Source of the DNA: Bacillota bacterium
GTDB taxonomy: Bacteria > Bacillota > Clostridia > Acetivibrionales > JAMNXU01
Reading direction: 5' to 3'
DNA length: 64,000 bases
Assembly: GCA_023623175.1 (NCBI GenBank)
Contig: JAMNXU010000039.1
Location: forward strand, 1 to 64,000
Shown here: piece by piece, positions 34,307 through 44,914 of the stretch
How the letters are laid out: each line of letters begins with the position of its first letter
Position numbering within the stretch: position 1 is the first letter of the stretch
Program-made: the position numbers and the translations under genes
Notes under the pieces: generated by a model
Told to the model about the DNA's origin: nothing
Databases searched by the model: none
What the model saw: only the letters and a program-made list of their open reading frames with translations

Positions 34307-35695
34307 TTGGCTGTTGAAAAAACCATGGAAAAAATTGTAGCATTGGCGAAGAACAGGGGCTTTGTATTTCCCGGATCGGAGATATACGGAGGATTGGCCA
34401 ATGCCTGGGATTACGGACCGCTTGGAGTGGAACTGAAAAATAACGTGAAAAAAGCCTGGTGGAAAAAATTCATACAGGAAAACCCTTACAACGTGGGAGT
34501 GGACTGCGCCATTCTTATGAACCCCCAGGTATGGGTGGCTTCAGGACATGTCAAGAGCTTCAACGATCCGCTTATTGACTGCAAGGACTGCAAGGCGAGG
34601 CACAGGGCGGACAAGATGATAGCGGACTGGAACAGCGAAAAAGGCATAGATATAAAGGTTGACGGCTGGAGCAACGGGCAGCTGATGCAGTATATCCGCG
34701 ACAATGACTTAACATGTCCCAAGTGCGGCTCGAAAAATTTCACCGAGGTAAGAGACTTCAACATGATGTTTAAAACATACCAGGGCGTTACCGAGGATTC
34801 CAAGGCCGAGATTTATTTGCGTCCTGAAACTGCCCAGGGTATTTTTGTGAATTTCAAGAACGTAGCGAGGACTACGAGGAAAAAGCTGCCTTTCGGAATA
34901 GGCCAGATAGGCAAAGCTTTCAGGAATGAAATCACGCCGGGTAACTTTACGTTCAGGACGAGGGAATTCGAGCAGATGGAGCTTGAATTCTTCTGCGAAC
35001 CCGGTACGGACCTCGAATGGTTTGAATACTGGAAGGAGTTTTGTATAAACTGGCTGCTGGACCTGGGCCTGAAAAAGGAAAACATCAGGACGAGGGACCA
35101 TTCAAAGGAAGAGCTGGCCTTTTACAGCAATGCGACCACCGATATCGAGTACCTGTTCCCCTTTGGTTGGGGCGAATTGTGGGGAATTGCGGACAGGACC
35201 GACTACGATCTTAAACAGCATATGGAGTATTCAAAGGAAGATCTTTCGTGGTTTGACCCTGCAACGAACCAGAAATACGTGCCCTATTGCATTGAACCTT
35301 CGCTGGGAGCGGACAGGGTAACGCTGGCGTTCCTGTGTGACGCCTACGACGAGGAGCAGCTTGCAGAGGACGACGTGAGGACGGTGCTCAGGTTCCATCC
35401 TGCGCTGGCCCCGGTAAAAATAGCAGTGCTGCCGCTTTCCAAGAAACTTGGAGATGAAGCGTACAAGATTTATGAAAAACTGATCAAAAAATATGTATGC
35501 GAATATGACGAGACGGGCAGCATAGGCAAGAGGTACCGCAGGCAGGACGAAATAGGCACTCCCTACTGTATCACCTTTGATTTTGATTCCCTCGAAGACG
35601 GCTGCGTTACAGTAAGGGACAGGGACACAATGCAGCAGGAAAGGATAAAAATAGACGCGCTTGACGAATATTTTAACGGCAGGTTCGATTTTTAG
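34307..35695 (+). CDS. glyS: glycyl-tRNA synthetase (single-chain)
   Basis: [61 protein letters not shown] start. Confidence 0.96.
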   Translation: MAVEKTMEKIVALAKNRGFVFPGSEIYGGLANAWDYGPLGVELKNNVKKAWWKKFIQENPYNVGVDCAILMNPQVWVASGHVKSFNDPLIDCKDCKARHRADKMIADWNSEKGIDIKVDGWSNGQLMQYIRDNDLTCPKCGSKNFTEVRDFNMMFKTYQGVTEDSKAEIYLRPETAQGIFVNFKNVARTTRKKLPFGIGQIGKAFRNEITPGNFTFRTREFEQMELEFFCEPGTDLEWFEYWKEFCINWLLDLGLKKENIRTRDHSKEELAFYSNATTDIEYLFPFGWGELWGIADRTDYDLKQHMEYSKEDLSWFDPATNQKYVPYCIEPSLGADRVTLAFLCDAYDEEQLAEDDVRTVLRFHPALAPVKIAVLPLSKKLGDEAYKIYEKLIKKYVCEYDETGSIGKRYRRQDEIGTPYCITFDFDSLEDGCVTVRDRDTMQQERIKIDALDEYFNGRFDF

Positions 35696-35904
35696 AACGA
35701 ACAGGCAACAGGTATAAACGGAAGAAGAAAAGGGAAATTTTAAAATAACGATTATGAAGGGTTTTCCACGTAAAAAATAATGAAATTTCTGAAATTTATG
35801 TTATAATATTATAGGTTTTTTTGGTTTTTGTTTCAGTATGCGAACGGGGCAGTATCTGTTAATGTATTCTCATGTTGAATTAATTTTGGTATAGGAGGTA
35901 ACTT

Positions 35905-38544
35905 ATGACGAAATATGTCTATCTCTTCAGCGAAGGCAATGCCTCGATGAGGAATCTTCTGGGCGGAAAAGGCGCGAATCTGGCTGAAATGACCGGTTTG
36001 GGGCTCCCGGTGCCAAGAGGTTTTACTGTTACAACTGAAGCGTGCACAAGGTATTATGCCGACGGGCAGACTATTGCACAGGAAATACAGGATCAGATTT
36101 ATGAGGCTCTGGCAAAAACCGAGCAAATTGTCGGAAAGAAATTCGGCGATCCCTCGAATCCGCTGCTTGTATCAGTGCGTTCCGGAGCGAGGGCTTCCAT
36201 GCCGGGCATGATGGATACAATTCTTAACCTGGGTATAAATGACGAGGTTGTGGAAGGCCTTGCGAAGCTGACCAACAATCCCAGGTTTGCTTATGACAGC
36301 TACAGAAGATTCATACAGATGTTCAGCGACGTCGTAATGGAAATCGAAAGGCTCAAGTTCGAAAATATTCTGGATGATGTGAAGCGTGCAAAGAACGTGG
36401 AACACGACACGGAACTCACGGTCGACGACCTGAAGGAAGTTGTGCGCAGGTACAAGGAATTATTCAGGAAGGAGAAAGGTTTTGATTTTCCGCAGGATCC
36501 CAGGGTACAGCTGATGGAAGCCGTGAAGGCCGTTTTCCGATCCTGGGAAAATCCGCGCGCAGTCGTTTACAGGAGGCTTAATGACATCCCGAGCGACTGG
36601 GGTACTGCTGTAAACGTGCAGGAAATGGTCTTCGGAAACATGGGCAATGACTCAGGTACGGGCGTTGCATTCACCAGGAATCCTTCCACGGGTGAAAAGA
36701 AGCTTTACGGAGAATTCCTGATGAATGCCCAGGGCGAAGATGTCGTCGCAGGTATAAGGACGCCCCAGTCTATTGATCAGCTCAGGGAGATCAACCCTGA
36801 AATCTACAACCAGTTCGTGGAAATAGCAGAAAAACTGGAAAAGCATTACAGGGACATGCAGGACATGGAGTTTACCATTGAAAGAGGCAAGCTGTTCATG
36901 CTCCAGACCAGGAACGGCAAAAGAACTGCTGCAGCGGCGCTCAAGATTGCCGTAGACCTCGTCAGGGAAGGCATGATAACCAAGGAAGAGGCCGTTCTGA
37001 AGGTCGATCCGAAACAGCTTGATACGCTGCTCCATCCGACCTTTGATCCCGCGGCTTTGAAAAAGGCCGTGCCCATTGCGAAGGGACTGCCGGCTTCACC
37101 CGGAGCCGCAACGGGCAAGATTTACTTTACGGCCGAGGATGCCGTCAATGCGGTCAAGAACGGCGAAAGCAAGGTTATCCTTGTAAGGCTTGAAACTTCA
37201 CCGGAAGATATCGAGGGAATGCATGTTTCCCAGGGTATACTCACCGGACGCGGCGGCATGACCTCCCACGCTGCGGTTGTAGCGCGCGGAATGGGTACCT
37301 GCTGCGTTGCGGGCTGCGGTGAAATCAGGATCAATGAAGAAGAGAAATACTTCATAGACAAGAACGGCAAGAAATACGTTGAAGGCGACTGGATTTCCCT
37401 TGACGGTTCCACGGGCAACGTGTACGGCGAACAGCTGCCTACGGTCGCGCCTGAAATGGTCGGCGATTTTGCGACCCTCATGAGCTGGGCCGATGAAATC
37501 AGGGTTCTCAAGGTCAGGACCAATGCCGACACGCCGGCAGACGCAGCCCAGGCTTACAAGTTCGGTGCCGAAGGTATCGGTCTTTGCCGTACGGAGCATA
37601 TGTTCTTCGAACCTGACAGAATTCCCGCAATGAGGGAAATGATTGTTGCAAGGTCCCTGGAACAAAGAAAGAAAGCCCTTGAAAAACTGCTGCCGATGCA
37701 GAGGAGCGACTTTGAAAAGATATTTACTGAAATGAAGGGTCATCCCGTTACAATCAGGTTCCTGGATCCCCCGCTTCATGAATTCCTGCCCCAGGACGAT
37801 GAAGACATAGCGGCTCTTGCAAAGGAAATGGGCATGAGTTATGAAGATTTGAAGGCAGTGGTCAATGACCTGCATGAATTCAACCCGATGATGGGCCACA
37901 GGGGATGCCGCCTTGCGGTTTCCTATCCTGAAATAGCCGAAATGCAGACAAGGGCTGTCATTGAGGCTGCCATCAATGTAAACAGGAAAGGCATGAATGT
38001 CGTTCCTGAAATCATGATCCCGCTCGTGGGCGACGTCAAGGAACTGAAATATATCAAGGATGTTGTGGTAAGGACTGCTGACGAGATAATCAGGAATTCC
38101 GGAATCAAGCTCGAATACAAGGTCGGAACAATGATAGAGATTCCGAGAGCTGCAATTACCGCCGATGAAATCGCACGGGAAGCCGAGTTCTTCTCCTTCG
38201 GAACCAACGACCTGACCCAGATGACATTCGGATTCAGCCGTGACGACGCAGGCAAGTTCCTCGAGGAATATTACAGCAAGAAGATCTACGAATTCGATCC
38301 GTTTGAGAAGCTTGACCAGAACGGCGTAGGCAAGCTGATGGAAATGGCTGTAAAACTCGGAAAATCGACAAGACCGGATATCAAGCTCGGTATCTGCGGA
38401 GAACACGGCGGAGATCCTTCGTCGGTGGAATTCTGCCACAGGATTGGCCTCGATTATGTCTCCTGCTCGCCGTACCGCGTGCCGATTGCAAGGCTTGCGG
38501 CTGCACAGGCCCAGGTTAATTATCCGAGGGAGAAAAAACAATAA
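35905..38544 (+). CDS. ppdK: pyruvate, phosphate dikinase
   Basis: GGKGANLAEMTGLGLPVPRGFTVTTEAC, GGMTSHAAVVARGMGTCCVAGC, GICGEHGGDPSS. Confidence 0.98.
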   Translation: MTKYVYLFSEGNASMRNLLGGKGANLAEMTGLGLPVPRGFTVTTEACTRYYADGQTIAQEIQDQIYEALAKTEQIVGKKFGDPSNPLLVSVRSGARASMPGMMDTILNLGINDEVVEGLAKLTNNPRFAYDSYRRFIQMFSDVVMEIERLKFENILDDVKRAKNVEHDTELTVDDLKEVVRRYKELFRKEKGFDFPQDPRVQLMEAVKAVFRSWENPRAVVYRRLNDIPSDWGTAVNVQEMVFGNMGNDSGTGVAFTRNPSTGEKKLYGEFLMNAQGEDVVAGIRTPQSIDQLREINPEIYNQFVEIAEKLEKHYRDMQDMEFTIERGKLFMLQTRNGKRTAAAALKIAVDLVREGMITKEEAVLKVDPKQLDTLLHPTFDPAALKKAVPIAKGLPASPGAATGKIYFTAEDAVNAVKNGESKVILVRLETSPEDIEGMHVSQGILTGRGGMTSHAAVVARGMGTCCVAGCGEIRINEEEKYFIDKNGKKYVEGDWISLDGSTGNVYGEQLPTVAPEMVGDFATLMSWADEIRVLKVRTNADTPADAAQAYKFGAEGIGLCRTEHMFFEPDRIPAMREMIVARSLEQRKKALEKLLPMQRSDFEKIFTEMKGHPVTIRFLDPPLHEFLPQDDEDIAALAKEMGMSYEDLKAVVNDLHEFNPMMGHRGCRLAVSYPEIAEMQTRAVIEAAINVNRKGMNVVPEIMIPLVGDVKELKYIKDVVVRTADEIIRNSGIKLEYKVGTMIEIPRAAITADEIAREAEFFSFGTNDLTQMTFGFSRDDAGKFLEEYYSKKIYEFDPFEKLDQNGVGKLMEMAVKLGKSTRPDIKLGICGEHGGDPSSVEFCHRIGLDYVSCSPYRVPIARLAAAQAQVNYPREKKQ

Positions 38545-38588
38545 AATTTTGCAGCAGAATAATAAGCAAAATATCAGCGGCAGATAAG

Positions 38589-38640
38589 AGACGGGGACGG
38601 ATCTCATGTTTCATGAGGCATGAGACCGTCCCCTGTATTT
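38589..38640. repeat. REP-like palindrome (GGGGACGG...CCGTCCCC), also usable as the ppdK terminator
   Basis: GGGGACGG-a-TCTCATG-loop-CATGAGA-CCGTCCCC, 15 bp paired with one bulge. Confidence 0.6.
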
Positions 38641-38873
38641 AAAAAAATATAAATGCAGAGTCTTTATTTTTAACAAATGCTTAATTTAAGAAGCTCGTGA
38701 AATTCCGGAATTTATGCTATATTGCTGAAGACGGGATTGATCCGAAAGAGAAGATTGATACAGAAAAACATCCTGGTTGCCATGCATCCTGGATAAAATA
38801 AAGTTCTGAATTTTCTTTAAATTTCCCAATGGAATTTAATTTGATTGCACTTTATTAGCGGGAGGTGAAAAAA

Positions 38874-40421
38874 GTGGACTATGGGCGCATAACCGGCATG
38901 CTTGACAGGACTTTCGCGTGGTCGCTTGCCCGTACCTTTTCCCGGGAAGAGGCGGAGGAGCTGACACAGGAAATCCTGTTCCAGGCAATCAAAAGCATCG
39001 GAGAGCTTCGTGACGACAGCAAATTTGAACCGTGGTTCTGGCGCCTTGCCGAAATAACGTTGAAAGTTTTCAAGCGAGGCAGGGCAAAAAATCGCAGTAC
39101 CATGTCCTTTTATGAAGTAACGTACCTGGCTTTTGAAGATGAATACAATTTTGAAGCCGACGAGGAATATCAGAATCTGCGCCGGAGTATAGCCCAGCTG
39201 TCCGCAGTTTACCGGGATATTATCGTGATGCATTATTATGACGGTTTATCCTGCAGGGACATCTCCCAAAAGCTGGGCCTGCCCGAGGGCACGGTCACGT
39301 ACAGGCTCTCGCTGGCCAGGAACAAATTGAAAGAGAGGTGCGATCAAATGAATGAAACAGCATTAAAACCGGTAAAATTAATGATCAACATTATCGGGAG
39401 CGGCAATTACAACGGCGAAGACAGGCCATTTCCAAGCCAGTATATCAATGATGCGTTGTCGCAGAACATCCTGTGGTACTCTTACCGCGAACCCAAGACC
39501 GTGGAAGAGCTCTCTTCGATCACCGGAGTGCCGGCCTATTTCATTGAGGAAAGAATTGACAACCTCGTCCGGCGCGAAGCTGTAATCCAGCCGACGAGGA
39601 AAACAGTGCAGACCAGTTTCCTCATTTTTGACAAAGAAACAGCGGAATATGTTTTTAACAATTCAGGGGATTTTGTTTCTGCAGTGTCGGAAGATTTTTA
39701 CCGCTTGTCCGTCGAACTCACTGAAAAAATGCTGTCATCAGGACTGAAGGCTGCCAATCGTACAAGGGGCGAGATCCAATGCCTGCTTTCAGTCAGACTT
39801 CTGGAAGAATTCGCGGCAGATTACAGTCCCGTCCCATACAGGCAGCTTGAAAGGCGATATGACGGCGGAAGGTGGGATTACCTGGGATTTACTGAAGACG
39901 GAATGGCCAGAGGCAAATTATTCATCAGTATAGAAAAGAGCATGAACGGGTTTGAGGCAGGAAAGCTTGCCCATTATTCCCATCATTTCGAACCCTTTGC
40001 CTACAGGAGGATGATGTATTGCAATGAAATTGATGTTTGCGATGCTGTTCTGCGGGGACAGGAATTGACAGACAAGCAAAAGGAAATTGCCGCAGAACTC
40101 ATTGCGAACGGATACCTTTCAAGGGATGAGTCGGGCAGGATCTTATGCACCATTCCCGTGTTTACCAGGGAGCTGGATGAATTGTTTACCGCAGAGGCAA
40201 AATCAATATTTGCTGACTTCCTGCCTTTTTATGCAGAGGAAGCCGGGAAATACCTGGACGGTTTCCTGAAACTTTTCCCGAAGCATATCAGGGATAAGGC
40301 CAAATGGTTCAGTGCGTATATTTTTGTTTCATTATTCAAGGAAATTGCAAAAGACTGGCATGAAAAAGGCAGGATAAACATACCGCGCGGCGCGGTGTGC
40401 GATGTACTGGTTATGATGTAA
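38874..40421 (+). CDS. ECF-like sigma-70 family factor with ~340-aa C-terminal extension
   Basis: N-term: sigma region 2 (FSREEAEELTQEILFQAIKSIGEL) and region 4 (IVMHYYDGLSCRDISQKLGLPEGTVTYRLSLARNKLKE); then an unassigned region with wHTH-like segment (EPKTVEELSSITGVPAYFIEERIDNLVRREAV). Confidence 0.82.
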   Translation: MDYGRITGMLDRTFAWSLARTFSREEAEELTQEILFQAIKSIGELRDDSKFEPWFWRLAEITLKVFKRGRAKNRSTMSFYEVTYLAFEDEYNFEADEEYQNLRRSIAQLSAVYRDIIVMHYYDGLSCRDISQKLGLPEGTVTYRLSLARNKLKERCDQMNETALKPVKLMINIIGSGNYNGEDRPFPSQYINDALSQNILWYSYREPKTVEELSSITGVPAYFIEERIDNLVRREAVIQPTRKTVQTSFLIFDKETAEYVFNNSGDFVSAVSEDFYRLSVELTEKMLSSGLKAANRTRGEIQCLLSVRLLEEFAADYSPVPYRQLERRYDGGRWDYLGFTEDGMARGKLFISIEKSMNGFEAGKLAHYSHHFEPFAYRRMMYCNEIDVCDAVLRGQELTDKQKEIAAELIANGYLSRDESGRILCTIPVFTRELDELFTAEAKSIFADFLPFYAEEAGKYLDGFLKLFPKHIRDKAKWFSAYIFVSLFKEIAKDWHEKGRINIPRGAVCDVLVMM

Positions 40422-40433
40422 CATTTGCAGCGA

Positions 40434-40476
40434 AGGGCATTGTTCCCGGAAATCAAGGGGCAATGTCCTTTTTTAT
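40434..40476 (+). terminator. intrinsic terminator after the sigma factor gene
   Basis: GGGCATTG...CAATGTCC-TTTTTT. Confidence 0.7.
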
Positions 40477-40653
40477 TTTGCCTGAAAAAGGGCTCCTGCC
40501 AAAATTAAGCAATAATATTAAGCAAAAATATTACGCAAAAAAAGGATGGCACATTTTGGTTAAAAAATAAAAACGGTGGTACAATCTATATTGAAGAATA
40601 ATAAAATTTTATCCGGATTATTCGTCCAACTACATATCAAAGGAGTTAGTGCC

Positions 40654-41301
40654 ATGAGCTCAAAGGATCTTTCGCTGATTTATGTATGGGATGCCTACTG
40701 CGGATGGTGCTACGGCTTTTCGAAAAGCCTTCGCATTTTTCATAAAAACCATCCTGAACTCCCGCTGACAGTATTGTCTGGAGGCCTGTTCCTGGGAGCC
40801 AAGAAGCTGCCCATTTCCTCTTTTCCAAGCCTCCAGGAAGGCTGGAAGAGAATCAGCCAGCTTACGGGCGCGGTGTTTGGGGAGCCTTATCTCAGGCTTC
40901 TTGAAGAAGGCTCCTTTGTAATGGATTCAGAAGCGGCTGCGAAAGGTTTTGCAGCGCTGCGCCACTTTGCTCCGGAGCGTGCCTATGATTTGGCCGCAGC
41001 CATGCAGCACGCGTTTTATTTTGAAGGAAAAAGCCTCAGCAGCCCGGAAACTTACCGCGAGATCGCCATTGCCCATAATCTTGACCCGGAAAAAGTACTT
41101 GCCCGGTTTGGGGATGAAGTTACCACCGGGGAAGCCTATGAGGATTTTGCAAGGGTCAAACAGCTTGGCGTCGACAGCTATCCAACGCTTCTGCTGCAAA
41201 AGGACGGCGAAATTATCAGGCTTGCCGGTGGAGCCATGACCGCGGAGAAAATAGAGGACCGGCTTAAAAATATCCTGGCCGCTGAACAAAGAGCTGAATA
41301 A
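40654..41301 (+). CDS. DsbA family (thioredoxin-fold) protein
   Basis: WDAYCGWCYGFSKSL (CxxC active site), VKQLGVDSYPTLLLQ; SD aaaggag. Confidence 0.85.
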   Translation: MSSKDLSLIYVWDAYCGWCYGFSKSLRIFHKNHPELPLTVLSGGLFLGAKKLPISSFPSLQEGWKRISQLTGAVFGEPYLRLLEEGSFVMDSEAAAKGFAALRHFAPERAYDLAAAMQHAFYFEGKSLSSPETYREIAIAHNLDPEKVLARFGDEVTTGEAYEDFARVKQLGVDSYPTLLLQKDGEIIRLAGGAMTAEKIEDRLKNILAAEQRAE

Positions 41302-41330
41302 ACGGATTAATAAGCAAAAAACAGCGGTTT

Positions 41331-41402
41331 AATGAACAGCCTAATGAACAGGTTGATAAACAGCTTAATGAACAGCTTTATGAACAGCCTAAAAAACAGT
41401 TT
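41331..41402. repeat. six tandem degenerate 12-bp repeats (AATGAACAGCYT)
   Basis: aatgaacagcct/aatgaacaggtt/gataaacagctt/aatgaacagctt/tatgaacagcct/aaaaaacagttt. Confidence 0.8.
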
Positions 41403-41670
41403 ACCAGGCGGCCCAGCAAGCGGCTCAACTGGCAGTTCCGGTTACTTTTTTCATGCATTATACAAAAAACCAGGAACAAACAAAAAATATTTGACAGCTT
41501 GCAAAAAATCGATTATTCTATCATTAAGTCAGGAAACTGCAAATTTATTAATTTGATTGCAATTTTATAAATTGACTGGTACAATTTTTATAGTTGACCA
41601 ATAGTTGACCGATGCAATTTTTATAAATTGAAGCATTTCAGTAAGCGCAATTAAATAAGCTCCCTTTAAT

Positions 41671-41757
41671 TTTAGTCCTGAGAGGCTGGAAAGGGGCAAA
41701 GATCAGCTGGTTTTTACCGGTTCATCCAGCCTGTCTCCCTTGGACAGGCCTTTATTT
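41671..41757 (+). promoter_or_regulatory. PyrR-type attenuator 1 (binding loop + terminator)
   Basis: AGTCCtGaGAGGCT anti-antiterminator motif; terminator GCCTGTC-tccctt-GGACAGGC-CTTTATTT. Confidence 0.8.
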
Positions 41758-41775
41758 ATAATATAACTCCTTTAA

Positions 41776-41862
41776 GTTAGTCCGGAGAGGCTAATAAGGA
41801 GGTTTTAAAAGGATAAGGTATAATACCGCGCTTTTTAGACCTCCTGCCCGGAGGTCTTTTTT
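41776..41862 (+). promoter_or_regulatory. PyrR-type attenuator 2 (binding loop + terminator)
   Basis: AGTCCgGaGAGGCT; terminator AGACCTCC-tgccc-GGAGGTCT-TTTTT. Confidence 0.85.
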
Positions 41863-41893
41863 CATAACCTTTTTGTCGTGGAGGTTCGCAATC

Positions 41894-42829
41894 ATGTTAA
41901 GGAACAAGGATTTATTGGGACTCAGGGAAATGACAGCGGATGAAATCAACCTGATCCTGGATACTGCCGCATCAATGAAAGAGATTATAAGGCGCGATAT
42001 AAAGAAAGTCCCCACGCTGAGGGGCAAGTCCATGGTCACGCTGTTTTACGAGCCCAGCACGAGGACAAGGACTTCCTTTGAACTGGCGGGCAAATATCTC
42101 AGCGCTGACACGACAAGCATCGCGGTGGCGACAAGCAGTGTTGCAAAGGGTGAATCCCTTATTGACACCGGCAGAACAATAGAGGCCATGGGTACCGATG
42201 TAATAGTCATCCGGCACAGTGCCGCGGGAGCTCCGCACCTGTTGGCGCGCAACGTGAAATCAAGGGTTGTAAATGCCGGGGACGGAATGCATGAACATCC
42301 GACGCAGGGGTTGCTTGACATGTTTACCATGCGTGAGAAAAAAGGGGATCTGGCGAACCTGAAGGTGGCCATCATCGGGGACATAATGCACAGCCGCGTA
42401 GCCCGCTCAAACATCTGGGGACTGATAAAATTCGGGGCCGAGATCCGCATAGCGGGTCCGTCAACGCTGATTCCGGCGGAGGTTGAAAAAATGGGAGTCA
42501 GGGTGTTCAACAGCGTGGAAGAGGCTGTAAAGGGCGTGGATGTCATAAATGTATTAAGAGTGCAAAAAGAGAGGCAGAAAAAGGGACTGCTGCCGTCCAT
42601 GGATGAATACGCGAGGCTGTATGGACTGAACAAAAAGAGAGTAGCGCTGGCAAAACCCGATGCGCTCATCATGCATCCGGGACCGATGAACCGCGGTATA
42701 GAGATAGACGCCGAAACTTACGGGATGAGTCAATCCGTAATTGATGAACAGGTAACCAACGGTGTAGCGGTAAGAATGGCAATATTATATCTGCTTATGG
42801 GAGGTAGGAGCAATGAAGCTGTTAATTAG
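41894..42829 (+). CDS. pyrB: aspartate carbamoyltransferase catalytic subunit
   Basis: [42 protein letters not shown]. Confidence 0.98.
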   Translation: MLRNKDLLGLREMTADEINLILDTAASMKEIIRRDIKKVPTLRGKSMVTLFYEPSTRTRTSFELAGKYLSADTTSIAVATSSVAKGESLIDTGRTIEAMGTDVIVIRHSAAGAPHLLARNVKSRVVNAGDGMHEHPTQGLLDMFTMREKKGDLANLKVAIIGDIMHSRVARSNIWGLIKFGAEIRIAGPSTLIPAEVEKMGVRVFNSVEEAVKGVDVINVLRVQKERQKKGLLPSMDEYARLYGLNKKRVALAKPDALIMHPGPMNRGIEIDAETYGMSQSVIDEQVTNGVAVRMAILYLLMGGRSNEAVN

Positions 42830-44108
42830 GGGAGGAAGATTGATTGATCCGGCCAACGGAATTGACGGCCAATATGATGTGCTGGTAGAGAACGGCCTGA
42901 TAAGCAGGGTTTCAGAGCGAATATCCGATGAGACGGCCGAGGTGCTGGATGCGGAAGGGAAAATCGTCGCGCCCGGCCTGATTGACATGCATGTACATCT
43001 CAGGGACCCCGGTTTGCATCACAAGGAGACCATTGAGACCGGGACCGCCGCGGCGGCGGCAGGCGGATTTACCGCCGTTGCCTGCATGCCCAACACGGTG
43101 CCGCCCGTCGACAACCGCGCCGTGGTGCGCTATATAATCGAACGGGCACGAAATGCCGGCATTGTAAAAGTATACCCTATAGGAAATGTGACAAAGGGCG
43201 GCGAAGGCGGAGAACTGACGGAAATAGGGGAGCTGAAGGAGGCCGGGGTCGTCGCGCTGTCCGATGACGGCAATCCGGTGGTGAACAGTGAAATAATGAG
43301 GCGAGCGATGGAATATGCGAAAATGTTCGGGCTGACCATCATTGATCACTGCGAGGACCCCTATCTTAAAGCAGGCGGAGTCATGAACGAAGGATACATG
43401 GCTACATTGTTGGGCCTTCGGGGTATACCCGACGCCGCCGAGGAAGTCATGGTTGCAAGGGACATTATTCTCGCGGAAATGACGGGATGTCCCGTGCATA
43501 TTGCCCATGTCAGCACTGCCGGCTCTGTCAGGATGATCAGGGAGGCCAAATCAAGAGGAGTGCGCATAACGGCGGAAGCCACTCCCCACCATTTTACACT
43601 GACCGACAAAGCCGTTGTCGGGTATGACACCGCAACGAAGGTAAGTCCGCCGCTGCGGAGCGAAAAAGACAGGGAAGCCGTTCTCGAAGGATTGGTTGAC
43701 GGCACGATAGACGTGATTGCCACTGACCACGCACCCCATGCCAGGGAAGAAAAGGAAGTGGAATATGATTACGCGCCGTGCGGAATGGTGGGACTGGAAA
43801 CGGCAGTGCCCCTGGTTGCAGAACAGCTGGTAAACGGGAATATCCTCAGCTGGAGCGACGCCATCAGGAAAATGACGGTGGAACCGGCCAGGATACTCAA
43901 TTTGCCGCTTGGAACGCTGGGCACAGGCGCTCACGCTGATATTGTGATAATTGATCCCGAGATGGAAGCGGTCGTCGATCCGGATCGGTTTTACAGCAAG
44001 GGTAAGAACACTCCTTTTAAGGGATGGAAACTGAAAGGCTGGCCGGTGTGCACCATCGTGGACGGTCGCATAGTTATGAAGGACAAACGGGTCTTGGCAG
44101 GCAGGTGA
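42813..44108 (+). CDS. pyrC: dihydroorotase
   Basis: [27 protein letters not shown]. Confidence 0.97.
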   Translation: MKLLIRGGRLIDPANGIDGQYDVLVENGLISRVSERISDETAEVLDAEGKIVAPGLIDMHVHLRDPGLHHKETIETGTAAAAAGGFTAVACMPNTVPPVDNRAVVRYIIERARNAGIVKVYPIGNVTKGGEGGELTEIGELKEAGVVALSDDGNPVVNSEIMRRAMEYAKMFGLTIIDHCEDPYLKAGGVMNEGYMATLLGLRGIPDAAEEVMVARDIILAEMTGCPVHIAHVSTAGSVRMIREAKSRGVRITAEATPHHFTLTDKAVVGYDTATKVSPPLRSEKDREAVLEGLVDGTIDVIATDHAPHAREEKEVEYDYAPCGMVGLETAVPLVAEQLVNGNILSWSDAIRKMTVEPARILNLPLGTLGTGAHADIVIIDPEMEAVVDPDRFYSKGKNTPFKGWKLKGWPVCTIVDGRIVMKDKRVLAGR

Positions 44109-44113
44109 TTTAC

Positions 44114-44914
44114 TTGGTTGTAAAAACTTCGGGAATGGTACTGGAGCATGTTGAAGTTGCAAACGGTATAAAGTATTTGAAACTTGAGGCGCCGGACATA
44201 GCCCGCAGCGCAAGGCCCGGCCAGTTCGTGCAGGTCAGGTGCGCAGCCGGCTGCAGCCCGCTTTTGCGGAAACCTTTCAGTATCCACGAAATTGACAGGG
44301 CAAACGGCACGATAGGTTTGTTGTATGAGATAAAAGGGCACGGCACGCAAATGCTTTCCGGTTCCAGGGCAGGGGAAAGCATGGAGATCACAGGTCCGTC
44401 GGGCAACGGATTTACGCTGCCGGGCGACCCCGGCGAAGAATGCAATGCGCTGCTTGTCGGAGGGGGATTGGGAATTGCGCCGCTTCTGCCGTTGGCCGCG
44501 GAATTAAGGGAAAAAGGCCATAAAACGACGGTTATACTGGGGTTCAACGATGCCTCCCGCCTGTGCAGGACAGAAGCCTTTGCCCGTGAAGCGGACCGGT
44601 TGATAGTTACCACGGTGGACGGAAGCAGCGGCGAAAAGGGATTGGTCACCGATCCAATGTCCGGGTTGATGAAACGGGAAAAAATAAATGTTATATACGC
44701 CTGTGGGCCGGAACCGATGCTGGCGGCTGTAGCGCGCATAGCGGAAGTTCAACGGGTGAAATGCGAGGTTTCGCTTGAGGCTTACATGGCCTGCGGCGTC
44801 GGAGCATGCCTCGGATGTGTATGCAGAACAAAAAGCATTGGAGGCAAGCCCTACGCAAGGGTTTGCACGGAAGGTCCGGTATTTGACAGCCGGGAGGTGA
44901 TCTGGAATGGATGA
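44114..44914 (+). CDS. pyrK: dihydroorotate dehydrogenase electron transfer subunit
   Basis: FAD/NAD reductase fold; C-terminal [13 protein letters not shown] 2Fe-2S ligands; TTG start. Confidence 0.92.
   Translation: MVVKTSGMVLEHVEVANGIKYLKLEAPDIARSARPGQFVQVRCAAGCSPLLRKPFSIHEIDRANGTIGLLYEIKGHGTQMLSGSRAGESMEITGPSGNGFTLPGDPGEECNALLVGGGLGIAPLLPLAAELREKGHKTTVILGFNDASRLCRTEAFAREADRLIVTTVDGSSGEKGLVTDPMSGLMKREKINVIYACGPEPMLAAVARIAEVQRVKCEVSLEAYMACGVGACLGCVCRTKSIGGKPYARVCTEGPVFDSREVIWNG

Noticed and set aside
37198-38607. 469-aa minus-strand ORF opposite ppdK
   Set aside because: Shadow ORF of a strongly conserved + strand gene; no SD, composition typical of antisense codon bias.
41332-41556. 74-aa ORF starting MNSLMNRLINSLMNSFMNSL
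   Set aside because: Created by in-phase 12-bp repeats; no Shine-Dalgarno and the tail lacks protein-like composition, so reported as a repeat instead.
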